Source: Puffinus mauretanicus (taxonomy: Eukaryota; Chordata; Aves; Procellariiformes; Procellariidae). Taken from it: 64,000 bases of DNA. The position numbers and the translations under genes were made by a program. The notes under the pieces were generated by a model. The model was not told the DNA's origin. It searched no databases and saw only the letters and a program-made list of their open reading frames with translations. The stretch is taken from NCBI GenBank assembly GCA_023333565.1, contig JAJKFH010001865.1, forward strand, positions 6,448,001 through 6,512,000. The letters are read 5' to 3'. Positions 1 through 10,813 of the stretch are shown piece by piece; positions within the stretch are counted from its first letter, which is position 1; every line of letters begins with the position of its first letter.

Positions 1-632
1 AGCCGGCCTCCGACCACCACATCTCCCACCAGTCCTTCTCTGTTTGTGAACAGCAGGTCAAGCGAGGCACCTCCCCTAGCGGGCTCGCTTACCAGCTGCA
101 TCAGGAAGTTATCCTCCACACACTCCAGGAACCTCCTCGACTGTTTCCTCTCTGCCGTGTGGTATTTCCAGCAGACGTCCGGAAAGTTGAAGTCCCCCAC
201 GAGAACAAGGGCTAGCGACTGGGAGACTTCTGCCAGCCTCTGGTAGAATATTTCGTCTGCCTCCTCGTCCTGGTTAGGTGGTCTATAACAGACTCCCAGC
301 AGGATATCTGCCTTGTTGGCCTTCCCCCTCATCCTTACCCACAAGCACTCGACCTCGTCATCACTATCATTGAGCTCTAGACAGTCAAAGCACTCCCTAA
401 CATACAGGGCTACCCCACTGCCTCTCCTTCCTCGCCTGTCCCTTCTGAAGAGCTTATAGCCATGCATTGCAGCACTCCAATCGTGAGACTCATCCCACCA
501 TGTTTCTGCGATGGCAACTAAGTCATAGCTACACCGCTGCACAATGGCTTCCAGCTCCTCCTGTTTGCCGCCCATGCTGCGTGCATTGGTGTAGATGCAC
601 TTGAGCTGGGCTGCCGATTTCTCCCCCGACAT
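1..632 (-). CDS. CR1 ORF2 N-terminus: APE-type endonuclease domain (partial, runs off the window)
   Basis: Reading the minus strand from the ATG at 632-630 to base 1 gives about 210 codons without a stop, so the frame continues outside the window. It encodes the apurinic-endonuclease-like domain that nicks target DNA for CR1 insertion. Visible signatures in order are an N-terminal YTNARSMGGKQEEL segment, the catalytic-glutamate motif ETWWDES, a basic RRDRRG stretch, GVCYRPPNQDEE, the VGDFNFPDV motif with the catalytic Asp/Asn, and a DLLFTNREG segment. The start matches the beginning of CR1 ORF2, about 60 bases downstream of the ORF1 stop. The lack of stops suggests a fairly young copy, although the other parts of this insertion are damaged. 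Confidence 0.82.
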   Translation of the reverse strand, partial: MSGEKSAAQLKCIYTNARSMGGKQEELEAIVQRCSYDLVAIAETWWDESHDWSAAMHGYKLFRRDRRGRRGSGVALYVRECFDCLELNDSDDEVECLWVRMRGKANKADILLGVCYRPPNQDEEADEIFYQRLAEVSQSLALVLVGDFNFPDVCWKYHTAERKQSRRFLECVEDNFLMQLVSEPARGGASLDLLFTNREGLVGDVVVGGR

Positions 633-694
633 TGGCGTGCCACCCCTAGGCTCTTCTCTAGTGAGCCTGGTTTTATCCCCTTCCCCCTTCAAAC

Positions 695-1305
695 CTAGTT
701 TAAAGCCCTCTCGATGAGCCCCACCAACTCATACGCAAGAATCCTTTTCCCCCTGTGAGACAGCTGAACTCCGTCCGTCGCCAGCAGGCCCGGTGCCGTG
801 TAAACCTCCCCGTGGTCAAAGAAGCCAAAATTCTGCCGATGGCACCAGCCCCTAAGCCACGTGCTGATCCAATGAGTTTTCCTGTTCCCTTCAGTGTTCT
901 GCCCTGCCACTGAAGGGATCGAGGAAAACACTACCTGTGCTCCCGATCCTTCAGTCGCCCCAGTGCCCTGAAGTCCCTTTTGATCGCTTTGGGATTTCTC
1001 TCTGCAACCTCCTCGCTGCCAGCCTGTATAACCAGCAGCGCGTAGTGATCGGAGGCCTGCACGAGACCGGGGAGCTTCCTAGTAATGTCCTTAACCCGGG
1101 CCCCAGGGAGGCAGCAGACTTCCCTGTGGGACAGGTCTGGCCGGCAAATTGGGTCCTCCATCCCCCTCAGAAGGGAATCACCTATGACAATTACCCTCCT
1201 TTTTTTTCCTAGCAGAGGCAGTCGTAATGCGTGGGGCTGACTGACTCGCCTCGGGCAACCCCCTCGATGGGCCTTCATCTGCATCATCATTTGTCTGTCT
1301 CCCAT
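695..1305 (-). pseudogene. CR1 ORF1 C-terminal part, SGNH-esterase-like, frameshifted
   Basis: Two adjoining minus-strand frames, 1305-931 and 931-695, together cover the esterase-like domain of CR1 ORF1, whose function is not settled. The first contains GDSLLRG, the SGNH block I with the nucleophilic serine, then the CCLPGARVKDITRKL segment. The second contains FSSIPSVAG, NFGFFDH and the block V region DGVQLSHRGKRIL, ending in ERALN and a stop. The first frame ends near 931 and the second starts in a different phase, so there is a frameshift there. The block V histidine seen in related CR1 copies is glutamine here (DGVQL), which would remove a catalytic residue. The frame is 5' truncated at the inversion junction. 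Confidence 0.8.
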
Positions 1306-1919
1306 GCAACGCTACAGGCTTGGGGAAGAGTGGCTGGAAAGCTGCCCAGAGGAAAAGGACCTGGGGGTGCTGGTTGACAGCCGGCTGAACATGAGCCGGC
1401 AGTGTGCCCAGGTGGCCAAGAAGGCCAATGGCATCCTGGCCTGTATCAGAACTAGTGTGGCCAGCAGGAGCAGGGAGGTGATCGTGCCCCTGTACTCGGC
1501 ACTGTGTTCAGTTCTCGTGATACTGTGTTCAGTTTTGGGCCCCTCACTACAAGAAGGACATGGAGGTGCTGGAGCGTGTCCAGAGAAGGGCAACAAAGCT
1601 GGTGAAGGGCCTGGAGCACAAGTCTTATGAGAAGTGGCTGAGGGAACTGGGACTCTTTAGCCTGGAGAAGAGGAGGCTCAGGGGAGACCTCATCGCGCTC
1701 TACAACTACCTGAAAGGAGGTTGTAGCGAGGTGGGTGTTGGTCTCTTCTGCCAAGTAACAAGTGATAGGACAAGAGGAAATGGCCTCAAGTTGCGCCAGG
1801 AAGGTTTAGATTGGACATTAGAAGAAATTTCTTTACTGAAAGAGTTGTCAGGCCTTGGAACAGGCTGCCCAGGGAAGTGGTTGAGTCACCATCCCTGGAA
1901 GTATTTAAAAGACGTGTAG
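1304..1919 (+). pseudogene. CR1 ORF2 C-terminal reverse transcriptase region, frameshifted
   Basis: Plus-strand frames 1304-1630 and 1560-1919 together encode the C-terminal part of the CR1 ORF2 protein. [26 protein letters not shown] and [12 protein letters not shown] are in the first frame. [35 protein letters not shown] and [13 protein letters not shown] are in the second. The phase changes near 1500-1560, where a 13-base block (ACTGTGTTCAGTT) occurs twice, 21 bases apart. The second frame degenerates after about 1800. The reverse transcriptase catalytic core lies upstream of the preserved part, so this fragment is not functional. Confidence 0.85.
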
Positions 1920-2026
1920 ATGAGGCGCTTAGGGACATGGTTTAGTAGGCATGTGGTGTTGAGTTGACGGTTGAATTCGATGATCCTAGAGGTCTTTTCC
2001 AACCTTAATGATTCTATGATTCTAAG
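1920..2026 (+). repeat. CR1 3' UTR and terminal octamer repeat
   Basis: This is the short untranslated tail of the plus-strand CR1 half. It contains the GATGATCCTAGAGGTCTTTT segment (1980-1999) typical of avian CR1 and ends in about two copies of the ATTCTATG octamer followed by ATTCTAAG. This is the site where the CR1 reverse transcriptase starts copying. The sequence beyond 2026 is unrelated unique DNA. Confidence 0.85.
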
Positions 2027-2766
2027 ATGGATCTTTAGTCACCAGCTGTAGGTAACACTGAACAAGGACATACTTCTCTATTTTTGCTGAAGTTCTGTTG
2101 CAGTACAAAAGCATTTATTCGGTAAGGAAGAAAGAGTAAACTTGAGGATGAATCCATAGCCTGGAACACTTGCCTGGAAAAGGGGAACCCAGATCTCAGC
2201 CAAAAGACTGTTGGCTCAATTTTGGTTTTTAGGGTCTTCCAAGTAAAATAGCCTTGTGCTTAAAACAGTCTTTGTGCAAGTAAGTGTGGCTGGTTTGAAT
2301 CAACTCTAATAGCAAATTTTAAAAGTCTGACATCTGATTGATTCTTTTAAAAAAATGTTGTAGCCCTCTGTCCCCAGACAACCATACTCAGCTTTGGAGC
2401 CACATACTGTATGAGTGGACACAGGCGCATCTCTGCTCTGTAAACAAAGGGGCCGCATTTAAAAGACACAGATTGCTCCCAGCAGCATTTCCTATTGCCT
2501 GTCCTCATGGTGATGGTGTAGGATGCATTTGGCCCTGTGCTTAGCATACTAGTTGTCTTGGATCCTGTTCTGAAAGCTCCCAGTGTTGCTCCTTGGCACC
2601 TAATCTAGTCCTGGATTTCACTAGCAGTTTTCATGTTGGTTTCATTTAAAATGTGTTATACTGCATGTAAGTTTTTAGAGCTATTGTTGAAAGCATTTTC
2701 AAGACAGTCATTTCCTTAATCTGATAGAGGGAGACAATAAAGTGAACCAGCTTAATGATAGGTGAG
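2027..2766. other. Unique AT-rich sequence, no gene seen
   Basis: About 740 bases between the CR1 tail and the first LTR. Short reading frames on both strands have no recognisable motif or splice context and look like chance. Confidence 0.6.
2762..2766. repeat. Target-site duplication, left (GTGAG)
   Basis: Five bases immediately outside the TG end of LTR copy 1, identical to 3352-3356 beyond its CA end. Confidence 0.85.
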
Positions 2767-3351
2767 TGTCGTGGTTTAACCCCAGCTAGCAAATAAACCC
2801 CACGCAGCCACTCGCTCACCACCACCACCACCCCCCGCCCCACCTCGGGTGGGATGGGGGAGAGAATCGGGAGGGCACAAGTAGGAAAAACTCCCGGGTT
2901 GAGATAAGAACAGTTTAATAATTGAAATAAAACAAAGTAGAACAGTAATAATAACAATGAGAACAACAACAATAACAGAATATACAAAGCAGGCGATGCA
3001 TAATGCAACTGCTCGCCGACCGCGTGTCACGAACGGGGGGCAAGCCCCACCACACCACACACATACTGAGCACGGGGGGCAAGCCCCACCACACACATAC
3101 TGAGCATGATGTCACATGGTATAGAATACCCCATTGGCCAGCTGGGTCAGCCACCCCGCCCCAGCTTGCCCTGCACGTGGCAGGGCATGGGAGGCTGAAA
3201 AGAGAAAACAAAAATCTCGGTGCAAGCACCACCCAGCAACAACCAAAGCATCAATGGGCCATCAACGCTTCTCTGGTACCAAACCCAAAACACAGCACAT
3301 CCCCCAGCTACTGGGAAGAAAGTTAACTCTGTCCCAGCCGGAACCAGGACA
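2767..3351 (-). mobile_element. Solo LTR, copy 1 (avian ERV), 5-bp TSD GTGAG
   Basis: A 585-bp long terminal repeat with TG...CA ends, flanked by perfect 5-bp direct repeats GTGAG at 2762-2766 and 3352-3356. Sense is inferred as minus: reading that way there is a TGTCCTGGTT-type start, a CCAAT box, a CRE-like site (TGATGTCA, 3107-3114), then a polyadenylation-type ATTAAA (complement of 2914-2919), and it ends in GGTTTAACC...ACGACA. No internal retroviral sequence lies on either side, so it is a solo LTR from recombination between two LTRs. The core promoter region (about 3033-3105) is duplicated and lacks the TATA element present in copy 2. Short frames inside it are not genes. A 5-bp duplication is usual for ERVL-type integrases. 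See the copy at 31361-31874 for the primer binding site. Confidence 0.9.
3033..3105 (-). repeat. Tandem duplication in the LTR copy 1 core promoter
   Basis: Two near-identical blocks of 39 and 34 bases, each running from ACGGGGGGCAAGCCCC to CATACTGAGC, lie end to end (3033-3071 and 3072-3105). They differ by a 5-base CACAC step. In LTR sense orientation they cover the place where the TATA box and transcription start are expected. Confidence 0.75.
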
Positions 3352-3356
3352 GTGAG
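3352..3356. repeat. Target-site duplication, right (GTGAG)
   Basis: Partner of 2762-2766. It fixes the LTR boundaries and shows that the pre-integration site was filled only by this LTR. Confidence 0.85.
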
Positions 3357-6300
3357 ATAAATCATCTACATATCAATCATGTTATAAGAGATTGTAGCAT
3401 CTTTCAAAAGGGGAAGAAGAAAAAAATTTTCCACTTAGGCATTTACCAAATCTTATTGATATTTCATTCTCATCATGACCCATAACCTAATCCTTGAATG
3501 TACTACTGTTTGGAGAGGAAGGTCTATTTGTCAGACTTGTGTCTTAAGAGTTGAATTCATGCTTCTCAAGGAAAACCACTCCAACAATCTGTTGTTGCTA
3601 CAGTGTTTGCAGTTGCTTATGCTTTTCTCCGCACTTCAAGCCTCAAATTGCATGCTTAAATGCAGCTTCCCTACTGTAGTGCTCAAATACTCACTCTTTG
3701 TGCTACATAAGATGATATTGAAGAAAAATTAAGATTTTGCTTGAGCAAAATCTAAAGAAGGCTGTATTGATCTTAAGATAGGAGGAAGAAGAAAAAATTG
3801 GACTGAATTAAGGGAAAGATTGGATGTTAGATTTTAAGAACAAAGACTCTTCTGTTGATGTACATCAATTCTTCTGTTGATATTAATTGACTTTGGCCAC
3901 TCTTAGTCTGGTAAATGAGAGTTGTGTCTCAGACAGAAAGAACTGCATCAGCAGTAGCTGGTAGCAAGATGTTGAGCAGTTTGACATTATCCAAGATGGA
4001 CCAATCCAAGATGGATTGGTCTAGAAATTACAGGAATTTGGACTCTAGAAGTTCTGCAATGAAGCCAATAGAAGGAATTTCAGCAAGACTTAACATGCCT
4101 TTATTTTTCATTTTATCAGGAGATAAATCTAAGGAGCAGAGGTCACTTTTGTTTCACCAAACTCAGTATAAAATCCAACCTGGATATTTTTTTCTTTCTT
4201 CATTTTGGTATTCCAAATATTCCTGTGCACTGTCTCACAATGAATATCTTTTTGAAAGACTGCTGCAGCAAGATCTCTTGTCTCCAAGGAGCAAATAACC
4301 CTCTGGATTGGTGGGACAAGTACTCTAATTCACTTTGCCTCAACTGATTGCCTTGATCCTCTTGATTGTTTTTGCCTGGGTTAACTTCTTTTGATACTTT
4401 ATGCTGTTCATCACTATGGGATTTTAATTAAATTGATATATTAACTGTTTGGTAATTACAGTTGAAGTATCTGTTGTAAATGTCATGCTGCTGTGCTCTC
4501 ACCCCAGGTCAGCAATGAAAATGAGATGTTGTGCTTCAATATATTTACACAAGGAAATTAAAACATAAAATAATTTATGAATTATCATTATCATTAGAGG
4601 CATTTATTAAAATTATTTATTACCATTCATCATGCAATGTTTCATAAATGCATAATGTTTTGTGTCTAAGTAGAGAATAAAATAAAAATTGAATGGGGAG
4701 ATTCAACTTTAGTATCGGTGGTAGCCTTTCTGTGTGGCCACCTACTTAATCTTGCCTTGCCTGCTGGAAGTTAGGCCAAAGAAGAGAAGACGTAACACTA
4801 AAAAACAAGTAGGAAGTTTTAACTTTAGGTCATGCCTTAGACTCTCAATATCCTAAAGTGGAATTGTTAACATGTGTTTGCTTCATAGAGCTACTACAAT
4901 AAGCAAAGACAAGCTTTTGGATAATTTAACAGTAGCATCATAGAAAAGAGTGTGAGGATGCTCGTTCTGTATTCAGCAGAGGACGAAAGTGAGTCTGCTG
5001 CAGAAGGTGTACATTGACTAGTGAAGAGAAAATTTATAGCCAGTTAAGCAAGTACTTTCAGCTAAATGATGGAAGAATTCTCTAGAAAATACATAAGTAA
5101 ATAAGTTATTAAAGAAAATATTCTAGTGCAAAAGGTGCAGACAGTCCTAATCCCGGTACTTCCTATCTGTTGAAAGCTTTACTTTGCAGGATTAACATTT
5201 CAGTGTATAATATATGCATATATTTGACTACATGTTTCCCTTAGGAATTATTTCCAAATAGTATTTCTAGCTCTATTTCAGAGATTAAATAGACATGTCA
5301 CTAGTGCGTCTAATATGGTGGTGCAAGATGTGCTAGTTAGCATCATTTTTGAGCAAGTTCCCAGCGGATACTGAAACCACATTATGCAAGACATTGCTCA
5401 TACATTTAATTCTGGAGAGTTTAAAATGTAAAAAATTAAAATTATGAAGGGTGAAGAAGCTGAGTACTATTATTGTCCTTTTATAGCTAAGGAATTTAGA
5501 GGATCTTAAATACAGAGTTAAATTACTTATTCTGGAAGGCATGTAGGAAGTTATGAACTAACTGAACCCAGCTGTTGAACCAACTGCTTGACTGTGTCTG
5601 TGTCTGCCCTATGGGACAGGAAAGGTCCTCATTCCTGGTGAACAGCTTGTCTGTGTCCTGATTTCACACCACAATCGGGGCTGTCAGTGCAGCATCGCCC
5701 CTGTGCCCTGCTTTCCTAGAGAAAGCCCTCAGCACACTCCAGGAGATGCCTCTGTCTAGACGATTAAAGGATAAAGGCTGCAAGACACACCATAAAGCAC
5801 ACCTGTCACAAAATGGATATATAGCTAGTAGGAACCTCCCTCTTATCTTGTTCTGTTAACACTTATTCGGGGTTCAAAGTCTGCTGTTCTAAGACAGTTA
5901 GTCCCATTGCTTTCTATTGACACAGCTATTTTGATGTTACGTTCACTGAGGTTAATGATCTTGTACATGTCAAATAATCAATATAAATAAAAGAGGGAAG
6001 CTCTGAAAGCAAAACCAGCACTACATCAAAATAATTCACTACATAAATTCCTAAATGTAGAGAGTTGTTCTACAGAACATCGTAGTTTTTTGACATTGCT
6101 CTACTGCCAGTATAAATACTTCTTATGTTGTGGTGTACTACAGATAGAGCAGTGTGTTCAAGTTACTTAAATTTATTAAGTGGGGCACCTTTTTCAAAAT
6201 GTCAATTTCTGGCCAAAACACTGACATTTTATGAAAGCTGCCTTACTTAGTAAGTGTGTGTATAACCTGAATGGACTGTTCTGCCTGGAGTGCGCTATAA

Positions 6301-6574
6301 CTGGAGAGAGGACTTGTCATGTAGGATTCAAAACAATTGAAGGACATATGTAGATTGTTATGTTTGAAATGAACATTTTAAATTTCCTTTTTATGTAATT
6401 TTATGATCTTATGTATTCAAAGGCTTCAGAAATATTTGAGAAGTGTGAGGAAAATGCAGATTAAAACCTCAGCCCAGCAAATGCTGAACAGTTGAAAGTG
6501 TTAGTGTGATCCTGGCCTCATTTCCACCGACTGCCATGGCACAAGGATTTCTTGCTTTGCCCATGAACTGACCT
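3357..6574. other. Unique AT-rich sequence, no gene seen
   Basis: No supported gene. A 127-codon plus-strand frame at 3915-4298 has no recognisable domain. It contains local short repeats (the CCAAGATGGA block twice near 3991 and 4008) and is probably chance. A GC-richer stretch at about 5570-5760 has no identifiable repeat or promoter signature. Confidence 0.55.
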
Positions 6575-6700
6575 TTAACTTTGATTCCTTGTGTGCCCTT
6601 GGACAAGTCGCTTAGTTTCCCTGTATCTTGATTTCTTCTGTAAAATTAGAAGATTAATACTTAGTTAATTTTCATGGGCATAATGATGCTTAATTAATAT
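6575..6700 (+). repeat. MIR/CORE-SINE relic
   Basis: The segment GTGTGCCCTTGGACAAGTCG, followed by CTTAGTTTCCCTGTATC and TTTCTTCTGTAAAATTAGAA, follows the conserved core and tail of MIR-type tRNA-derived SINEs (a cytosolic-tRNA-headed family predating amniotes), here diverged. The tRNA-like head upstream is not recognisable. Confidence 0.65.
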
Positions 6701-7792
6701 TTATATAAATTTATAAGAGCCTCAGAAAACAGATTCTTAAGGAAGTTATTAATAATCAAAATAAATTGTTTCATTAATTGATGGAGTGATGCACATGACA
6801 CAACATTGCTAAGCAAAGGAGAGACACAGCATCCTGGTTAACAGGATTTTAGACTAATCAAACAATTCTCGTAAGAAATTTAACTTGGCTTAGCTATTGT
6901 TTCTCCCAGTCAAATTATATCAAATCTGCAAGGAAAACTCATCTTCTCTTTCAGCATTGATACATAATGAAAGCCAATGAAAATACTAGACAACTAGAAA
7001 ATTCAGACTTAAGTTTACTGCGGAAATATTGTCTTGAAAGTCTTGCTTAAATAGTAGTCACAACCTGAAAATACATTTGACAGAGTTTTGAAACCACAAC
7101 ACTATTAAAGTGATTAAAGCTGCACAGTGCTATCATTTGGATGTTACATTTCGGGAAATTGACTTTGAATTTTGAAGAATACTTTCATATTATCCCCAAA
7201 CTTAATGTGTTACTTTAACATTAGGCTTTTGGGGATGTAAAATAGAGTGAAATCAGGACTGGTGAAATCTTTGTTCACTACACAGCACCTTTTATGAGTC
7301 CAAAACACGTAGAACAAAAACAGCTAAGTGTGAACATCCACCAAATTAATAGCTGTAAGTAGCACAAGAAACCATTTTCTTCCAATAGTTCTGTATTTTT
7401 CTCAACACGGAATTTAGCAACAGCTAGTCATTAGATTGCATTGGGCACCCTATATAGACACTGTAGAGGAAAGAGCAGCAAAGTCCTGGAAACAAGCCAC
7501 CTCCTCTAGATTTAACACTAACAGTTATTTGAAACAGTTTAAATCCTTTGTGATTTTCTCCTTATAGGTACTTGTATCATAACTGTGAGACATTCTTTAG
7601 AAGCAGGTCCCTGCCCTCCACCCCTCCATCACTCATCTGGAATAAGGAGTCTGTTTTTTTAGTTCAGCCTTCTGAAACGCAGCAAAGTTGGATCTTTTCA
7701 TACTAGCGGACTGTTCTATCCACAATCCCATGATTGAACACCTTGAATTTTAGCGGCTGCTAACGGCTTCTTGTGCTGCTCCCCATCAGCAG
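6701..7792. other. Unique AT-rich sequence, no gene seen
   Basis: No reading frame, repeat or regulatory pattern that can be supported. Confidence 0.55.
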
Positions 7793-7829
7793 CTAAAGTT
7801 GTTCACTCTTTCTTGAAGCTTGTTCTCTT

Positions 7830-8084
7830 TCACTGGACGGATATGTCAGAGGTCTGTAGCGCATAGTACTTTGGCGCCTTCCATGAAGAGAGATCTTCAT
7901 AGTTGTCTCTACAGCAGAATTGGGCAAGACTGGAACCATAAGTATGTTTAAATGGATAATATTCTTGCTCACGTTTAGGCGTACGAACATCGTTATTGAA
8001 CAGAAGAATTCGATGTGTACTAAAATGATTTTCTTGTTCCGAGTGAATCTGAGTTTTGTTGCTCTGAGCGTAGTGCTGCTGCAC
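7830..8084 (-). other. CpG-retaining open frame, possible coding exon or retrocopy of an unidentified gene
   Basis: The minus strand is open for about 84 codons to a TGA at 7830-7832, and stays open upstream of the GTG at 8084 for at least several more codons. The predicted peptide has varied, non-repetitive composition (for example YYPFKHTYGSSLAQFCC and DLSSWKAPKYYALQTSDI), unlike the Leu/Phe/Ser-rich chance frames around it. The interval holds ten CpG sites in 255 bases in DNA otherwise depleted of CpG, which suits selective constraint or recent arrival. No convincing splice acceptor lies just upstream and no clear poly(A) signal follows the stop. I do not recognise the protein. It could be a terminal exon, a processed retrocopy or a conserved non-coding element. 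Confidence 0.3.
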
Positions 8085-10685
8085 TTTTTTCTGGTTTTGA
8101 GTGAGTTTTCTTTTTCAATATACATTTTCATTGTTTAAATCAAATGGTACTGCTTATTTCTCTCACAATACAATTGCACATTTATGAGCAGTTTAACGAG
8201 ACTGCTCTCACAATGTTTTCAATGAAGGATAGAAATCAAGAGGTTAAAGCTTTAAGATGTTAAACAATAAAGTAGGAAAATAGTGCAAATAACGTTCTTT
8301 CCCTTAGTGACATAGTATCCTTTATTAACACTCAGAGGTGCTATTCATCTGAGAGTTACTCCTTATTTCTGTGGCCCCCCCTGGCATTCCAGAGGCAAGG
8401 GAAGAGTTTCTTCATAGACTTTACATACGCTTCAGAGCTTTTGCAGAAAGCTTCTTGTAAAAGTAATAAAGAATGTAAACTTGGTGAAGCTGAAGCTGAA
8501 GAATATAAACAAACCTGATTTAACCCAACTCTTAAAGAGATCTTTTAGATTAGTCTTGCCATTCGATCACTATCACATCAGTTATTCACAAGCTGGTCTA
8601 CTGGAAATATTCAGGTGGAGAAAACGCTGTTGGACTCAAAGTAAGCACTATTTGTCCTGTCCAGAAAGAAAGAAGGAAAGAGCAACCTGACTGAACCTAT
8701 TCCTCCATGAAACTGTGGGAAAATACAGTAATATGAAGTGGATTAGTCTAATGAAAGAATATAAATTTAGAAATTAGTATTCAATGAGTTATAAAGAAAG
8801 ATCAAAGATTCTCAGAAAGATGTAAAATTGAATAAAAAACTGATGTGGCTTGGAGTCTTCACAGAGAAATGAAAGAAAACCAAGAATGAAATACAAGTTT
8901 TAATTGACATGGAAAAGTACCTGCAGAACTGTATAACATTTCTAGTGTCTTTTAAGTACTTCCTTGAGTAAAATCTAAATATGATCCCAGTGCAACTATT
9001 CAAAACAGGCACCAAGCCACCACAGGAAAATAGGCTCCCTACTCGTTTCAGTAATTCTGTCATTGGGTCCATTATTTTTCATTCACTGCACAATTGAGAA
9101 AGGAAATTCAGACAGATATCATGATAGTAATTTCTAAAACTTTTCTCCTATGTGGAAATGATAGTAATAAATTTATAATCTCTGTGTTGCTTATTTTGAG
9201 TAGAAATGTATCTGAGCAACTGACTTGATCTAAATGCAGGTCTTTGAGTTGATGCAACTGCAGGTCTCTCAGTTGTTTCTCTTCCGGAGGCAAAGACTGT
9301 GGATCACTTGACTTTGAAGGAAGTGTGTTGATTTCCGTCGGATGGAGTCTGAAAGGCTGTAATAAACGTTTATTTTCTCTGAATATTCTCCTGAACCAAA
9401 AGTAGAAGATTTTGGGTTCTCACAGAAACTGAAAAAGTCTGTAGAAGAAAGCAGAAATTTTCCAAAATTACCTGGAAATACTTGTGCTCATAAGATACCT
9501 ACTTACTCTGCAGACACTTAAGTTTTAACTGTTGTGAATAGATGGTACACGATTGTCGGTAGTTTTGATGCACTCATATATAATGCAAACCTCATTTTAT
9601 GAAAACTTTTCATGCTTCAGATAGAGTTAATCAATTTTGCAGAACTAAGAATGAAATAAATTATGTATCATCACCTAGAAGAGAAAAATGGTCTTCACAC
9701 ATGAAAGACTGATTCACCAGTCACTAACACAGTTAACTTCCTGTAAGGTGTTGCCTTAGGCATGAAGGTGTGATCAGCACAAAGCAGGGCTGTGGAAAGA
9801 AAACATTCTTCTCTTGAAAAGCAAATTGATCATTTCCATCTTGAAGAGCAAGTAGTTCATCACTGGTTATTTCAGCCAATGTTTTATCTTGAAATCTCTC
9901 AGTTTAGGCTGTATGGTTATGCCGTAAATATCACTGTGGGTATCCAAAACCACTTGGCACATGGTTGTTGCTGTCGCTGAGTCTAAGGAACATCACTTTC
10001 TCATCTCGTTCCTCCGACATAATGAAGTTTTGTGTAGGCTCATTACAGTGTGTAATGTGAGCTGTGCCACTCTCTCATTTCTCCTTCTGTCAAATGGTCT
10101 TTTATTTTGGATGATGGTATATTATTCACTATACATTCTGCTTTCATTTGGGATTCTGTCCTTGGTTTCCTTGCAAGTATCACCATAGCTTTGCTGCTCA
10201 AAAGACAGAAACTAAATACAGTATAATGCTGGCAGAATTCAACTGAATAATTTACAATGCCAGTTAGTCAGAGGAACACACTTTAACAATGATGTGTTAC
10301 ATGATATCTGGAAAATAATTTTCCACTTTGTAAGGCTGTATGACTACAGAAAATCAGAACTAAATTTGCTTCCTCTACAAACCTCAGTAGTACTAGTATG
10401 TTTTGTAAATGACCTCATTTTTTTTTCTTTTTTATTTTGAGGAATAAAGTGCTGAAGGACTAAAGGACTTGAAAACAGCTGTTAGAATTTTCTTTATGGT
10501 TAACTATAATTGCTGTAAACACACATGCTAGGGCACACATGTGCCTGAAGTCCTAAATTGTAAAGAAATGGTTAGAAATAGTCAGAAGCATATGCTCAGC
10601 TGAGAAAGGTTGTACTACTGCTTACACAGTTCTGGCTGTTGGACTTCACCTACTGCTTTCTGCAGCAGCATAAGCCCATTTACAG

Positions 10686-10813
10686 CTGTGAAAGGGCTCA
10701 ACCTGACGGAGAAAAGCAAAGCTGGGATTCTGCTGGACGCAGCCAACCTGCAGGCTGACATCTGTGAATTATGCAAACAGAGGAGCAGAACGCAAGCTTG
10801 TCCTTATAAGCAG
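10686..10813 (+). other. Weak candidate exon, unidentified
   Basis: A 128-base segment between an AG (CCCATTTACAG, 10675-10685) and a CAG|GTTGTA donor. One frame is open and ends in codon phase at CAG. It reads KGLNLTEKSKAGILLDAANL, then QADICELCKQRSRT, mixed and hydrophilic rather than low-complexity. It contains several CpGs. The donor is weak and the acceptor tract is mixed. I do not recognise the peptide, and chance is a serious alternative. Confidence 0.15.

Larger units (their letters stand above)
1..2026. mobile_element. CR1 LINE, 5' part inverted relative to 3' part
   Basis: A CR1 non-LTR retrotransposon in two opposite orientations. From about 1303 down to 1 the minus strand encodes the C-terminal part of ORF1 followed by the N-terminal endonuclease part of ORF2. 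From about 1304 to 2026 the plus strand encodes the end of the ORF2 reverse transcriptase frame and the 3' UTR, ending in the ATTCTATG-type octamer repeat at 2008-2026 that marks avian CR1 3' ends. CR1 has no poly(A) tail, and none is present. An inverted 5' half joined head-on to a correctly oriented 3' half is the usual twin-priming product. Two independent insertions is the alternative. The left end lies outside the window. Confidence 0.9.

Noticed and set aside
2646..3365. Overlapping frames on both strands, 66-120 codons
   Set aside because: They are readings of solo LTR copy 1 and its flanks. Hydrophobic stretches come from AT-rich LTR segments.
3915..4298. 127-codon plus-strand open frame
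   Set aside because: No domain or splice/promoter support. It includes local short repeats, so is probably chance.
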